From Ananas comosus (Eukaryota; Streptophyta; Magnoliopsida; Poales; Bromeliaceae): DNA of 64,000 nucleotides. The notes beneath the pieces were generated by a model. It made no database searches. It saw only the letters and a program-made list of their open reading frames with translations, and had not been told where the DNA came from. This document shows, in pieces, positions 49,868-60,379 of the stretch. Numbering within the stretch: position 1 is the first letter of the stretch; the number at the start of each line of letters is the position of its first letter. The position numbers were made by a program, and so were the translations under genes. The DNA lies in NCBI RefSeq assembly GCF_001540865.1, contig NC_033628.1:3719627-3783626 (forward strand), in the 5' to 3' direction.

Positions 49868-52800
49868 TCTTTCCAATAATTGCAAGTACACATGCCTTGA
49901 ACCTCTGAGTCGTATACATGAAAAAAAGCAAAAATAGCATAAACATTAAACAAACCAAATGCTTGATTGACCCTGCCCTCCGCTGTCTTCACTTATCCTT
50001 GAGCGCTTTTCAGGGACTTAAAATAAAAATAAGAAGAAGCTAAGCGAAGAGCGGAAAGCTTATTTAAATAACATAATTAAATTTAAATAGCTCGCCAAAT
50101 TTAAGAAGCACATAATGCAAATGTATGAAATATTGTGACAATGCTCATCCTATTCACATGAAGAGAAAAGACATGAGAGCCAGTGTTCATTTCCGACCAC
50201 ATGGAGGTACAATGTGCATTTTAGACAAGATTTGTCTACACTATACATGATTTGCTGCATTATACTCAAAACTTCGTAGAAGAACATTGTTTACAATAGG
50301 CTACATATGTATTAAAAGGAGGTCACAAAAGACAATAGAAAAGCTTTACTGCCCCCATTATTCTTCTAACAGAACATATCCTAATATGCATATTGCTTGT
50401 GAAATTTATGGCATTGAAAGCTTTCTGGTACTAATATTTTTGGAAACTTCCCCAAAACATTACTCACTAATTGTAGATTCAACTGCAATATCAGCCGTTT
50501 AAACAATTTCACCCGTAATATATTTCTACTGTAAGACAAGCATATTTTCAAGTTGCTTTAAACTGCCTGTTGAAAACTGCGTCCTACTAGAGTATTCCAG
50601 TCACTAGATTTCCAACTTCCCATCTAGGTTTGCATTGTACACTTTGGTTAAGAACCAAAAACCATCTTAGTCGGTTTCACTCAAGTAATGCTCAATGCAA
50701 TGACTGTTAAATGTAACTAATGATGAGAAATTTAATTGTTCTCAACCATTTTTTCCATGAACTTTCACAATATCCACATCTTCGCAACAAATTTAACATT
50801 CTGATCCATCCAATACAAGCTTTCTTTTAGTCATTTTTATAAATTTATTTAGTACCATTTTCTTTGTCTCTCTTATGTAAGCTAATGAAGTACTAAAAGA
50901 CTCCCTGTCAATCAAAGATTAATTATTAATCTTTCTTGATGCCTTAATGTAATAAAAGTACATTCATCAACAAGATTAAAAACTAATTACAATGATATAA
51001 ACATGTATAGCTAGTCATCAATAAAATAATTATGAATCCATTATAGCCACATGAAAATCATTGCGCCTGCTGACAAAATCCTAGCCTTCAAATTGCATCC
51101 CTATGTATCTAGAAGAAGCGATCAAGTTGAATAAGGATCAAATAATAGGAACATTCCCGTCCAGTAGGATGCTGTTTAAGTGTAGGCAATGGTCCTGATT
51201 GTATGGAACATCTAAAAAAGCTGTAAATTTCACTCACGATGAATTCAGTCCTACAATGCAACACTCACAAGCAGTCATGTATTGCAATTAAAAATATAAA
51301 AGCTCTCCAAACCCATGCAAATAAAGACGGTTTTATCATCATGTTAGAGAGAAGTTCATATCCGAATATCAAAGCTGTTAAAATATAGACACAGCCTTGA
51401 ACTAACCAAATAGTGGACGAAGCAAAACTCTTACCTTCTTCCTGTAATGCAACTGAGCACCACTAGCTCTCAAGAGATTTCTCCATTTATCCTGCCATAC
51501 AGACAAAATTAAACTAGATAGAAGTATAAGATTAAAATAGATCAAGAATTGCCATATAAATATGTATATATAGAATAAAGAACCTTAAGATCCACCGATG
51601 TGCGATAAGTTGATGCCGAAAACAATAGTCTTTTAATCTCAGTCCATCTCCCAACTCCATATTGAGAAACACCATCTACAAGTTTTATCACTTCTGAAAG
51701 GGTCCATTGCCTGTGATGTTTCCTTCTGGCTCCGCCTTTATCACGTCTTGTATTTGAACCACAATCATCAGATACATCATTTTGTGATTCAGAATCAGAT
51801 AGCTGTGAAGTACTAACTGCTCTGGGTGCTATTGATGCCATTGACAGTTGCGTCTGTTGCTTGTTGCCTATGTTTATATCCCCCTGAAATAGAGATAATG
51901 AGCATTGAAGAGAGTAACTATCAGATGCTGAGTAAAATAAGTAGAAAATAAATTAGTTTCCATGCAAAATACATAAGGGGAGAAAAACTAGCATAGAGGA
52001 AAACATTAGAAATGGTAAATTCCAAAAATATCACAAAACTGTAGTTCAATTCAACATGAGGAAATACAAATCAGGGTGCTGATGAAATATCCCAGGGCAG
52101 TTCTGAGTCTTCTAACATGCAGACGCCCAAGAATATAGTATATGTTGTAAATGCAATAATATTAAGACTATTGCCTTAGTAGATGAGTGCGTACATGGTC
52201 AAAATAAATTATATCCAGAAGAGATTATGGACTTACCGAACTAGCAAATAATGCATTATATTATGAAGCGATTAATTAGATTTAGTATCATCAAATGCAA
52301 TGATTGAAGCTTCAGTAGAAAGGACCCTGGGCCATTACAAAACAGGATAAGAATTGTTTGAAACTGTAGACACTTAATTTTTAACACCGAAACATGGACC
52401 AACTTGAGGGAGACAGGTACTGGGAGGGATAACGCCGAAAGGGGCTTCGGGCGTAAAATGCGAGCTTCGGTAAAAAGACGAATTATACTGAAGACCATTT
52501 CAGATGAAGTCTTCGCAGAAATTTTGACATTCAAAATTTAAAACCGCAGCAAGATTGAAATTCAAATTGTAGATGCCGAAGGATCAAGAAGCAGGGATGA
52601 CTCCAAAAGCAATTCAAGGGAATAATACATAAACGTCCCGCAACGGCTAATTCAACTAAGGAACAAGATCTATAAAAAGAACAATGACAACGGACAAATG
52701 GACATCGAGACATGCCTAAATTCTACCTATTTTATTTGCAGTTTTGCACTAGTGGTAGCTAGGGCTGTAAACGAGCCGAACTCGAGCGAGCTGGAGCCAA

Positions 52801-55800
52801 CTCGAGCTCGGCTCGTCGTCTTCAAGGTCAGCTCGTGTTCGGCTCGAGCTCGAAAGCTTTGGCTCGTGATCGGCTCGAAACTTAATCGAGCCGGCTCGTG
52901 TTCGGCTTGTTAGCTCGAGCAATTTTGCTTGTTTATTTTGAAGAAATTCTAGAGGCGGAGCGAGCGAAGAAGATGAAGAAAAGAAGAGGGACGAGGGCGA
53001 TAAAAATCGCGGCGCACCGCGTTGGAAAAAAGCGCGGTCCACGGGCTGCACTCAGCCTCGTGGACTACACGGGGTGGATGGTGCAATACTTGTATAAAAA
53101 AATAAAAAAAAAGAAAAAAAGAGTATAAGTACCTAAAGGAGAAGAGACGGAGCTTAAACAATATAAGCAACAGGAAGGAAATACTCATCTTCTCGAGCTC
53201 CTGGGTCGGTGAGGTTCCGCATGGGTTGATATCTCCACACCAAAGTTCTGGAAGAAATGGCGTAGGCTCTCATAGCTTTCCAAGGAAGGCTCCATGGGTA
53301 TTCTGAGGAAGTGCTTGGGAAAAGTGAAAAGAGAAGGAGAGCTAACTTGCTCAGGAAGGAACTTAACGGGGAGTGGGTCACTGCCATATTATGAATCCGA
53401 CCCGTTACGCCGGGGTAGTTAGGCCCACGCCTTGGCGGTGCATTGATCCATCAGGCCCAATTACATTTTTTACCTGACTATTCTTTAGGACCCTGTACTT
53501 TTTGTTAATTCATTTCCAGTCCCTCTTATCACCCCTATAAATACCGCCTGTAACCGAAATTAGTTATTTTATTTTTTATATTTATACGAATTATAATTAT
53601 TTATGATAATAATATAATCGAGCTGTTATCGAGCCGAACACGAGCGAGCTGACCCTAGCTCGTGTTCGGCTCGTTTATTAAACGAGCTGAATCGCGAACA
53701 GCGAGCTGGATTGCCACCCCTAGTGGTAGCTATAACTTAAGCCTAGGAATAGTTGGTAATTTAAAATTCCTCGTCGACCACAAAGCCGTACACTGTCAGC
53801 CGTCCACAACCATTCCAATCACATTATCACACTGTCAGCCGTCCACATTCACAACCATTTCAGATGAATGCTAAACAGAAATTTTGACATTCAAAATTTA
53901 AAAGCACAACAAAATTGAAATTCAAATTGTAGATGTCGAAGGATCGAGAAGCAGGTGTTAGGATATATTTAGCATATTAAGATATATTTAGCATGTATTA
54001 CATTCCATATATAGTGGAACCTATATAGTATATTCCAAATATACTATAAGGCTGTATGGTAATATTATAAAATTACATGGTAACGATGGTTACCATATAT
54101 ACATCTCTTGTAATTATATAAACACATCAATGAAACCCTAAGGGGACATGCCCTTTAGCCTATCCCTATTGGTATCAGAGCCAAACCTTAATTCTAGGTA
54201 CTGTAGAACTCACTGAGTCCACATATTTAGTGTGGAAACAAATTTTTCTTCATGTTTTAGGGAGTTTTGATGTTGTCTCACATATGACTGGTACCACTAT
54301 CATTCCTCAAGTTATTGAAGCTACTGGTACGAAAATAACTATGAATCCTCAGTATTTAACCAGGAAGAAGACGGACACAACTATACTGTCCTGGATTAAT
54401 GCTACTCTATTCTTTAGAATTCTACATATGGTCATATCCAGCTCACCTAAAACAGCTTGTGAAGCATGAAAAGTCATTTAGGCATATTTCCTCGACAAGA
54501 CAGTCTCTATGGCCTTTTCTCTAAAATCGGAGTTACAAAGTATCAAAAAGGGATCAATGTGGATGATTGACTATATGCAAAAAAGTCAAGTCAATAGGTG
54601 ATGTCCTTCAGGCAATTGAACCTGAGTCTGATCATAATTTGGTCATGACTGTTCTTCTGGGACTACCAGAGGATTACAGAGGCTTTACAAGTGCTCTTAA
54701 TACACACGGGACAAAAGCCACCTTCGAACAGCTTTGCCCACTCCTTATGCAGGAAGAAACTAAAGTTCAACATCGTACTATCTTGACGGCACCACTTATT
54801 ACTTCTCCCACTGATAGTGAAGCCTTCTATGCAAATCGTGATCAAAGCAGCCGCGGAGGTCGCGGGGGTAGATATCGTGGAGGCCAAGGACAGCATGGGA
54901 GACGTAACTCTAATCCTGGTCTTGGATCTTATGGAGCATATCCACATCCCCAACCTAGCCATAACCAATTTAATCAACAGCCTACTGTCTCCTGATCTGG
55001 GGCACAGTGTCAAATCTGTGGTAAATTTAATCACTCTACTCTTCAATGTAGGCATCGTTTCAATCATTCCTTCGTTGCAGATGATATCGCACAAACTTTC
55101 GCTGCCATGAGCCTCCACGAGCTCGGTAAGGAGGTTTGGTATCCCGACACTGGAGCATCCAATCATATGACTGCTAATCTGGTATTCTCTCATCGTCTAA
55201 ACCTTATACAGGGCAAGATAAGATTCTAGTGGGTAATGGAAATTTGTTGAATATTACTCAGACAGGTGAAACACATTTGAAAACTACTTCTACTTCCTTT
55301 GCTCTCAAGAATGTTCTTATTGTTCCTTCTATTAAACGAAATTTACTCTATGTTCGTCAATTTTGCCGTGATAACAACTCTCTTTTGAATTTGACTCATC
55401 TGGTTTTGTTGTAAAGAACAAGGAAACGGGGAAGGAGCTTCTCAGATGCCGTAGTTCGGGCACTTCACTCTATCCAATTTCTTCTCGAGTTGCAAGTATA
55501 GAGAATAAACAACAGTTAGCTTGTGTTGCATCTAGGTTTAGTGGAGATATTTGGCATAGACGTTTAGGTCACCCTAGTTTACCTGTTCTTTCAAAGTTTG
55601 TTAAAGCAAATAATATTACTGATGGTAGATTGGAATAAATGTCTATCTGCAATGCCTGTCACATGGAAAAACATATCAAATAGTCTTTTTTTGTTTCTGA
55701 ATCAAAGTCTGATTTTCCTTTTCAACTTGTTCATTCTGATGTATGGCAATCTCCTGTTGCTTCAGTATCTGGCTATAAATATTATGTAATCTTTGTGGAT

Positions 55801-58800
55801 GATTATTCTCGACATTTTTGGCTTTATTTTTTAAAATTTAAGCATGAGGTTTTTGAAAAAAATTTTAGAGTACAAATAGAGTACAAAGCAATGGATGAAA
55901 GTATTTTTCATCGAAAAATAAAAACTTTGCAATCTGACAATGGTAAGAAGTACGTGAATGAAAAATTTTCCACTTTACTTTCTCAAAATGGGATTATTCA
56001 TAGGTTTTCCTGCCCTCATAAAACGCAGCAAAATGGTGCCGCAGAGAGGAAACATAGACGTTAAGCTAACATCATAAGAAGTCTACTTCTTCAAGCTTTT
56101 ATGCCTTCTGTTTGTGGGCTGATGCTCTTCAAACTGTTGTTTTTCTTGTCAATCGTACTCTTACTGTTTTAAAAGAAAAATCGCCCTATGATATCTTGTA
56201 TAGTTGTGTCCCCTCTGACTTGCAACTTATTAAGGTGTTTGGGTGTTTGTGTTATCCCAATCTGCAAGATGTTGCTGATCATAAGCTCTCTCCCCGATCC
56301 CTTCCTTGTGTGTACTTGGGATTATCTAATAAGCATAAAGATTTTCGCTGTCTATATCTAAGTACTGGTAAGATCTTTATTTCTCGACATGTTACCTTTG
56401 TTGAAACAGTTTTTCCTTTTGACTGTCTTTCCAAATTTTCTAACTCTTCAGTATCTGCGAATTCAAACTTTCAACTATTTCAATACTCTCTCTAATCCTC
56501 CCTTACTGGGTAAGAGTTCGTCTCTCCTTGAAGCTATCTCTGACTTCAACTTTGTGCGTTCCAGTGCTTCTAGCACCAATATTATCCAGTTTGTTTCACC
56601 ACCATCTGGGAATCTACCTCAATTTCCTACCAATTTGGACTTTGATAATGCACAGATTAGAGATGAGAATGTTACCTCCGCTCCTGGTCACAAAGAGCTC
56701 TGTCTCTACCAAGCGTCACCTCTCCAAAACTAGTGCACCCACTGACCTTGCTTCACCACCATATGATCCTTACGCCTCCACCCACACAGCTATTGAGCAA
56801 CCCGCATCGTCATCTACCTTACCTACGTCACCTGTAGCTCCGCCAATCCCTTCTCACTTACACCCTATGCTCACACGGTCCATGACACTTCTACACAGTC
56901 TTTACTTCCTATTGAGCCGACTTTTTTTGCTGAGGCCTCTCAAGATGCAGTTTGGCGTACAGCTATGACTGAGAAGTATAATGCCCTATTCGAAAATTCT
57001 ACTTGGGATCTTGTTCCTTCTCTCTCATCAATAAATCTTATTGGCTGCAAGTGGATATACAAGGTCAAACAAAAAGCGGATGGTTCTCTTGAGCGTATCA
57101 AAGCTCGGGTGGTAGCTCAAGGCTTTTATAATGTGTTAAATGGCATTCTTGAGTTATTAAAATGCCAATTATTCTAATCTTACTAAACTTTCTAAAATAT
57201 TAACATTTGGACCATTTTTCAAGGAATTAGAGACATTAAAACACTGCAAGAAGCAATTTTTTCATTAAAAGTAACAAGAAAAACAGTTTCAATCCATATT
57301 AGTGTGCAACTTGCTTGCCTGCCACTAACATGGAGGGTCGTACTAACATTGGCATCAGATACTGATGGCCCTACAACACTCGTGCCACTGGCACGGCAAT
57401 CCTTTGCAAGGACAGCTGTCAAATTCTTGTGTCATAATCACCAAGAGAAGGACATTCCAACACAAGTTATCTTGTATACATTTTTCTAACAATGGGCCCA
57501 TAAGACACTCCAGGGGCAAAATATTAGATCACATGCAATGCTAGTGTAAATCACAGGACAAGCTCCCAAATATTTGGATTCGCTTGCTCTCTGCATTGAT
57601 CAAGCTCACAGAAGTCAGAAGCAATGGATACCTAGCATAGTTTCACGCTACTTAGCAGTGCATCAAATGAAGATCAATATGCACTGAGGTAGCTAATAGC
57701 CTTATACTAAGATATGTTTTTTCAGAGAAGCATATACTCATATGTCGCGGAGAAAAAATGACAAAAAAAGGAAAAGAAATGTGTCGTTCAGAAAAAGAGG
57801 AATTTTCTATTTAACACTGCACTAAACGAATAATATTGAATATAAAAAAGCTAAGCAAGATATGCAACCAGTGAAATCATGACTACGGTCACTCACCATC
57901 ACATTGTTGCTTTTTCTAGGACGGCCTCTTCGAACATGTACACCATCTGGTACAGGAATCAGAACACCTGCAGGACACTGTTGATAAACCCTATGCATTT
58001 CTCTCAACACAAACAGTACACATTTTCTAAAATAAGAAGTCTTACCTCTGGAAGAACTTATGGCAGCCTTTAACTTTCCACTGCAGCATCTCGTTTTCAG
58101 TTCATATGTTTCCTCGATATATCTCCGAGTAGGTTTGCGCAATCTCTTTGCAGGTATTTGTGCACTTTCCTTTTCTCCAGTGCTTGAGAACCCAGATTCA
58201 ATTTTCATGACCTCGGTAAGATGTTTCGCATGAGCTACTTGGCCAGCATATTCATCGTTCTCTGGAATTCCATCAACTAATGGGCTACTGTCAGATATTT
58301 TTGTAAAAGGAATACATAGTCCTTCAGGTAGACTGCTTCTGGGCATCCAGATTAATTCATCTTGTTGCTCATTTGAACATGGGTCGAATTCCAAGAGGCT
58401 CGAAGAAACATGGTCAATTTCAGCAAGGTTCTCCAAGCCAAACAGTATACGACGTTTAAGCCAGTGCTTGTCCTTTACATGTGTATCCCGCCCAAACATA
58501 CCGCGAAAGGCATCGTGAAGCTCATCAATGCTCATATTCTCGAGGAATGTTGTATCTTGATCACATTTAGCCGCAGGAAAGGGAATAATAGCATGTGAAC
58601 AATCTGACGTGTCAATATTACTCATATTCCTCTCTAAGCCTTCGGTTTTACATTCCGAATTCAAGTTTCTTGGGTGGGTGCCACTGTCTGAACTAAAATC
58701 CATTTGAGAACTCTCAGCAAGGCCTGTATCTAAATTCGGAAAGAAAAAAAAGGTAGGAATAAGTATGTAAAAAGAAAACAAGAGAAGAGTACAAACAAAT

Positions 58801-58908
58801 AACAAAATGAAATACGGTACCTAAAATATAATTAGGACAGACACATGGAATATTGTATGGCATGTTAAGATTTCCTCCATCAACTTCATGCAGTATGCTG
58901 TCAACAAA
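42650..58908 (-). CDS. TRF-like (TRFL3/6/8 type) single-MYB telomeric-repeat-binding protein, 5' end not found
   Basis: Exons on the minus strand, in order of translation, are 58908-58821, 58729-58046, 57967-57897, 51883-51584, 51491-51435 and 42853-42650. They join in frame to 467 aa plus stop, with GT-AG introns. The N-part has VDSILHEVDGG; the middle has the basic RKPTRRYIEE and an AT-hook-like RRGRPRKS. The MYB domain (about residues 335-395) reads RRKHHRQWTLSEV ... YGVGRWTEIKR and ends in the telobox signature VDLKDKWRN, split by a 92-nt intron. The C-terminus has the family's PIPHSVLRRIREL motif. Such proteins bind plant TTTAGGG repeats through the MYB domain; the cellular role of this subfamily is poorly known. 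The first exon here opens at a splice acceptor, so at least one upstream exon is missing. Introns of 8.6 and 6.0 kb are transposon-filled. Confidence 0.9.
43626..45987 (-). mobile_element. TRIM retrotransposon (minus strand), its 3' LTR split by another element
   Basis: On the minus strand the 5' LTR is 45987-45819 (TGTGAGACTCC ... GGGGCATCACA). Next comes a degenerate initiator-tRNA primer site just inside it (TTAGTATTCGAAC), a roughly 215-bp non-coding interior, and a purine tract (TTAGGGGGGAGAA). The 3' LTR runs from 45604 to 43626 and is broken at 43647-45446. The outer flanks TAGAA and TAAAA differ at one base, as expected for a 5-bp target duplication. Without the insertion the element is about 560 bp. 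A solo LTR of this family lies at 30504-30686. Confidence 0.75.
43647..45446. mobile_element. 1.8-kb TIR element inserted in the TRIM LTR
   Basis: The host LTR is duplicated at both edges (ACTTCCCA), giving an 8-bp target duplication. The ends are short imperfect inverted repeats: CTATTAGTAAATTCG on the left and CGAATTAACTAACTAT on the right. The subterminal regions are rich in AATTCG/CGAATT motifs. The 8-bp duplication suggests hAT. The interior holds a GC-rich block (43800-44070) with a hairpin, a (TA)n tract near 44075-44105 and a long AT-rich part. No transposase is recognised. Confidence 0.65.
46437..46650. mobile_element. Small MITE in intron 5 of the TRF-like gene
   Basis: The left end (TTTCTAAAAGCAACAAAGCC) is inverted at the right end (CTTTGGTGCTTCTAAAAGAA). 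About 214 bp, non-coding. Confidence 0.6.
46686..47201. mobile_element. 'TCGTCGATTCGGAAGC'-family TIR element, cluster copy a
   Basis: The ends are inverted: ACTATACTACTATGAGTACG on the left and CTTATAAGAGTATAGTAGCC on the right. The interior carries GGAGCTTCCGAATCGACG near 46745. It is followed by a (CT)n tract. Confidence 0.7.
47230..47412. mobile_element. Internally deleted family member, cluster copy b
   Basis: Only about 180 bp remain. It keeps the left end (ACAAGCCTCTGTGCTATCAAG) and the right part (GGAGTCAATCGTCGATTC), but the central 300 bp typical of the family are missing. Confidence 0.55.
47420..47956. mobile_element. 'TCGTCGATTCGGAAGC'-family TIR element, cluster copy c
   Basis: The left end (GCTTGTGTGCTTTCAAAAGC) is matched by the inverted right end (CTGAAAGCACAAAAGCC). 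The interior has TTTTCAGCCGTTAATTTTG near 47757 and ACCGATCGTCGATTC near 47867, blocks shared with copies d and e. Confidence 0.7.
47981..48501. mobile_element. 'TCGTCGATTCGGAAGC'-family TIR element, cluster copy d
   Basis: The left end (TTGTACTTTCGAAAGC) pairs with the right end (CCGAAAGCATAGTAGCC). The interior has TTGCCGTTCATTTTGAG and ATCGATCGCCGAATTCG. Non-coding. Confidence 0.7.
48511..49024. mobile_element. 'TCGTCGATTCGGAAGC'-family TIR element, cluster copy e
   Basis: The left end (GGCTAGTATGCTTTTGAAAGC) is matched by the inverted right end (GTGCTTTTGAAAGCACACAAG). The interior has TTTTCAGCCGTTAACTTTG near 48831 and GTCGATCGTCGAATTG near 48937. Confidence 0.7.
49021..49232. repeat. 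CT, TA and GA microsatellites between TIR elements
   Basis: (CT)n at about 49021-49056 runs into (TA)n to about 49093. A second (TA)n then (GA)n tract lies at about 49180-49232. Between them is a partial MITE end (GGATACTATTAATAGTAGATG). Confidence 0.9.
49243..49765. mobile_element. TIR element with 'CTATTAATAGGACAAAG' ends, cluster copy f
   Basis: Long inverted ends: CTATTAATAGGACAAAGCCC on the left and GGGCTTTGTCCTATTAATAG on the right, then a second shared block (CAAGTTGTTTCC / GGAAACCAACTTG). The interior is related to the same family but more diverged. A 104-codon open frame at 49441-49755 lies inside it and is not a gene. Confidence 0.75.
49797..49866. repeat. (CT)n(TA)n microsatellite
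   Basis: A CT tract of about 50 bp followed by a TA tract, in intron 5 of the TRF-like gene. Confidence 0.95.
49867..51434 (-). other. Distal part of intron 5 of the TRF-like gene
   Basis: About 1.6 kb between the MITE cluster and the MYB exons, of moderate AT content. No transposon ends, RNA gene or extra exon are recognised. Confidence 0.5.
52501..52592. repeat. Direct repeat, left copy (partner at about 53862-53955)
   Basis: The block CAGAAATTTTGACATTCAAA ... ATTGAAATTCAAATTGTAGA ... CGAAGGATC(A/G)AGAAGCAGG occurs here and again just before the copia LTR. The hAT element at 52760-53722 lies between the two copies. They may be remains of one element's terminal repeats, or a segmental duplication. 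Confidence 0.7.
52760..53722. mobile_element. hAT-type non-autonomous element, copy 2
   Basis: The 963-bp body starts TAGGGCTGTAAACGAGCC and ends GATTGCCACCCCTA. It is flanked by a perfect 8-bp duplication GTGGTAGC (52752-52759 and 53723-53730). GAGCCGAACACGAGC-type subterminal repeats match the copy at 37036-37844 in the opposite orientation. The centre differs from copy 1 and includes a GC-rich hairpin module at 53036-53065. No transposase is encoded. It sits in intron 3 of the TRF-like gene (51884-57896). Confidence 0.9.
53956..57140 (+). mobile_element. Ty1/copia retrotransposon, decayed and 3'-truncated
   Basis: The 5' LTR starts TGTTAGGATAT and ends about 54168. The primer site TGGTATCAGAGCC is at 54170-54182. 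Broken frames then show, in order: a gag region (54220-54800) with a CCHC knuckle (CQICGKFNHSTLQC) near 55010-55055; a protease-like DTGAS near 55148; a pre-integrase LGHPS near 55567; an integrase core with the D, D, E residues in DDYSRHFW, SDNGK and AAERKH (55795-56060); and only the start of reverse transcriptase (WIYKVKQKADGSLERIKARV, about 57050-57110). The rest of reverse transcriptase, RNase H and the 3' LTR are absent. Many stops and frameshifts make it inactive. It runs antisense to the host gene, in its intron 3. Confidence 0.9.
57141..57896 (-). other. Remainder of intron 3 of the TRF-like gene
   Basis: Unremarkable intron sequence between the truncated copia end and the AT-hook exon. 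No feature is recognised. Confidence 0.5.
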
Positions 58909-59634
58909 CTAAAAGGCAGATCATATAGTCAATAATGAAAAATAATTTCAAGTTTAAACAGAAGAGATGACATAAGCGTCAAAATTTTCAATAATATCCC
59001 ATAATAAAATGAACACATGTATTATGTACTTTATTGTTTTGCTTCTTTATTGCATATTTTAGCAGCTATTTTATAACAATAAACCTATGTCTCAAATATT
59101 TATTCAATTATAACAATAAACCTATGTCTCAAATATTTAGTCAATACTTTGTAATGAAATGCACATATGCATCACGTATTGCCTTGCCTTGCTTTGTTCA
59201 TGGAAGAAGCTATGTATCATCAACATGCAAAATATGATATATTACTAATTTGGAAAGTGCAACAAAAGATGGTATAACCGTATAAGTTTAACACATGGCA
59301 ATCTCCCCTATTTTAGAGCTCACTATCCTTATTGAACATCATAAACCCCTATCTCCACAGTATTAAACATGTATCCTAGAATTATCCATGCCATATCAGT
59401 TATGTATTTGTTTAAGTTGGCTGTTATGAGAACATGTCAAATGTATTCTTAAAGTATCCAGGAATGTTATAAAGGACCCATACAAAACTAACTTATTGGA
59501 CACACAAAATTTTGATGAGGAAATCAATAGAATTCCTGTTAAAGAGCGTCTTTATTTTGAGGACTTAAATGTTCGAGTGTGCATAGATATGATTTCGAGA
59601 AAAAAATGAAGCATAGGAGGCTATCCTGATCTTT
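58909..59634 (-). other. Upstream of the first recognised TRF-like exon
   Basis: The upstream exon or exons of the TRF-like gene must lie here or further on, because 58908 follows a splice acceptor (TTTTAG). I could not identify one. A near-tandem repeat (ATAACAATAAACCTATGTCTC) occurs twice near 59075-59140. Confidence 0.4.
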
Positions 59635-59944
59635 TCGTTTGGTTCGGGTATAAGCAAGAACTAGCTATTACAAGGATAGGTACAAGTATGGGAATAAGAA
59701 AAATAGCGTTTGGATGAAAATTGGGTTGTCCCCGGGGATAAGAAAAATAGCATTTAGATGGATAATATGAAATAAGAAAAATAGTGGTTAGTTATATATA
59801 GAAAATGGAGGTGTTGGTGGGGATAGTTATACCAGCTTATTTCAAGAACCCGAGAACTACCATTCTCGGGTAAAAAATTTGCGTTTGGGTATAAACGGGG
59901 GAATAAGGGGTTATCCCTCCCCTTATCCCCCATCCAAACGGTGC
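59635..59944. mobile_element. MITE with 'CGTTTGG' ends
   Basis: The left end (CGTTTGGTTCGGGTATAAG) is roughly inverted at the right end (CTTATCCCCCATCCAAACG). The interior has repeated GGATAAGAAAAATAGC blocks. Non-coding. Confidence 0.6.
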
Positions 59945-60379
59945 CAATAAAATCCTACGACTAGCAAAATTTGCTTTACCCAACCAGATAAGACAATTCA
60001 AGATACTCCAGTAAAACAACAATATTGGCAGTGCCTGGTATTCCCCATAATACATGGAAAAGCAACATCAAAGTAGTACTAGATATAAATGAAGATAAAT
60101 TGATCAGGAAGCCAGAAGAAAGTTAATGAAGATATCATCTCAACTAGGTCTAGGAATGAGATGACATATAGTATACCCAAAGTGGCTTGGGGCCCAAAAA
60201 AAAGAAAATGAAGACAAAACAAAAGATTTCATGCAGTAATAAAGCAAGAAGGAATGCCCTATAAAATTTCAATAATTCATACAAGTACAATAAGCTATGC
60301 AGTGCAGGTAGTGAATTCCAAGTACCAACTCAACAGATGCTTGAAAACTTTACTTATTAAAACCTTCTTAACATCTAGG

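Noticed and set aside
54170..54182. TGGTATCAGAGCC as part of a tRNA gene
   Set aside because: It sits just inside a copia LTR and matches the retrotransposon primer-binding site. No cloverleaf surrounds it.
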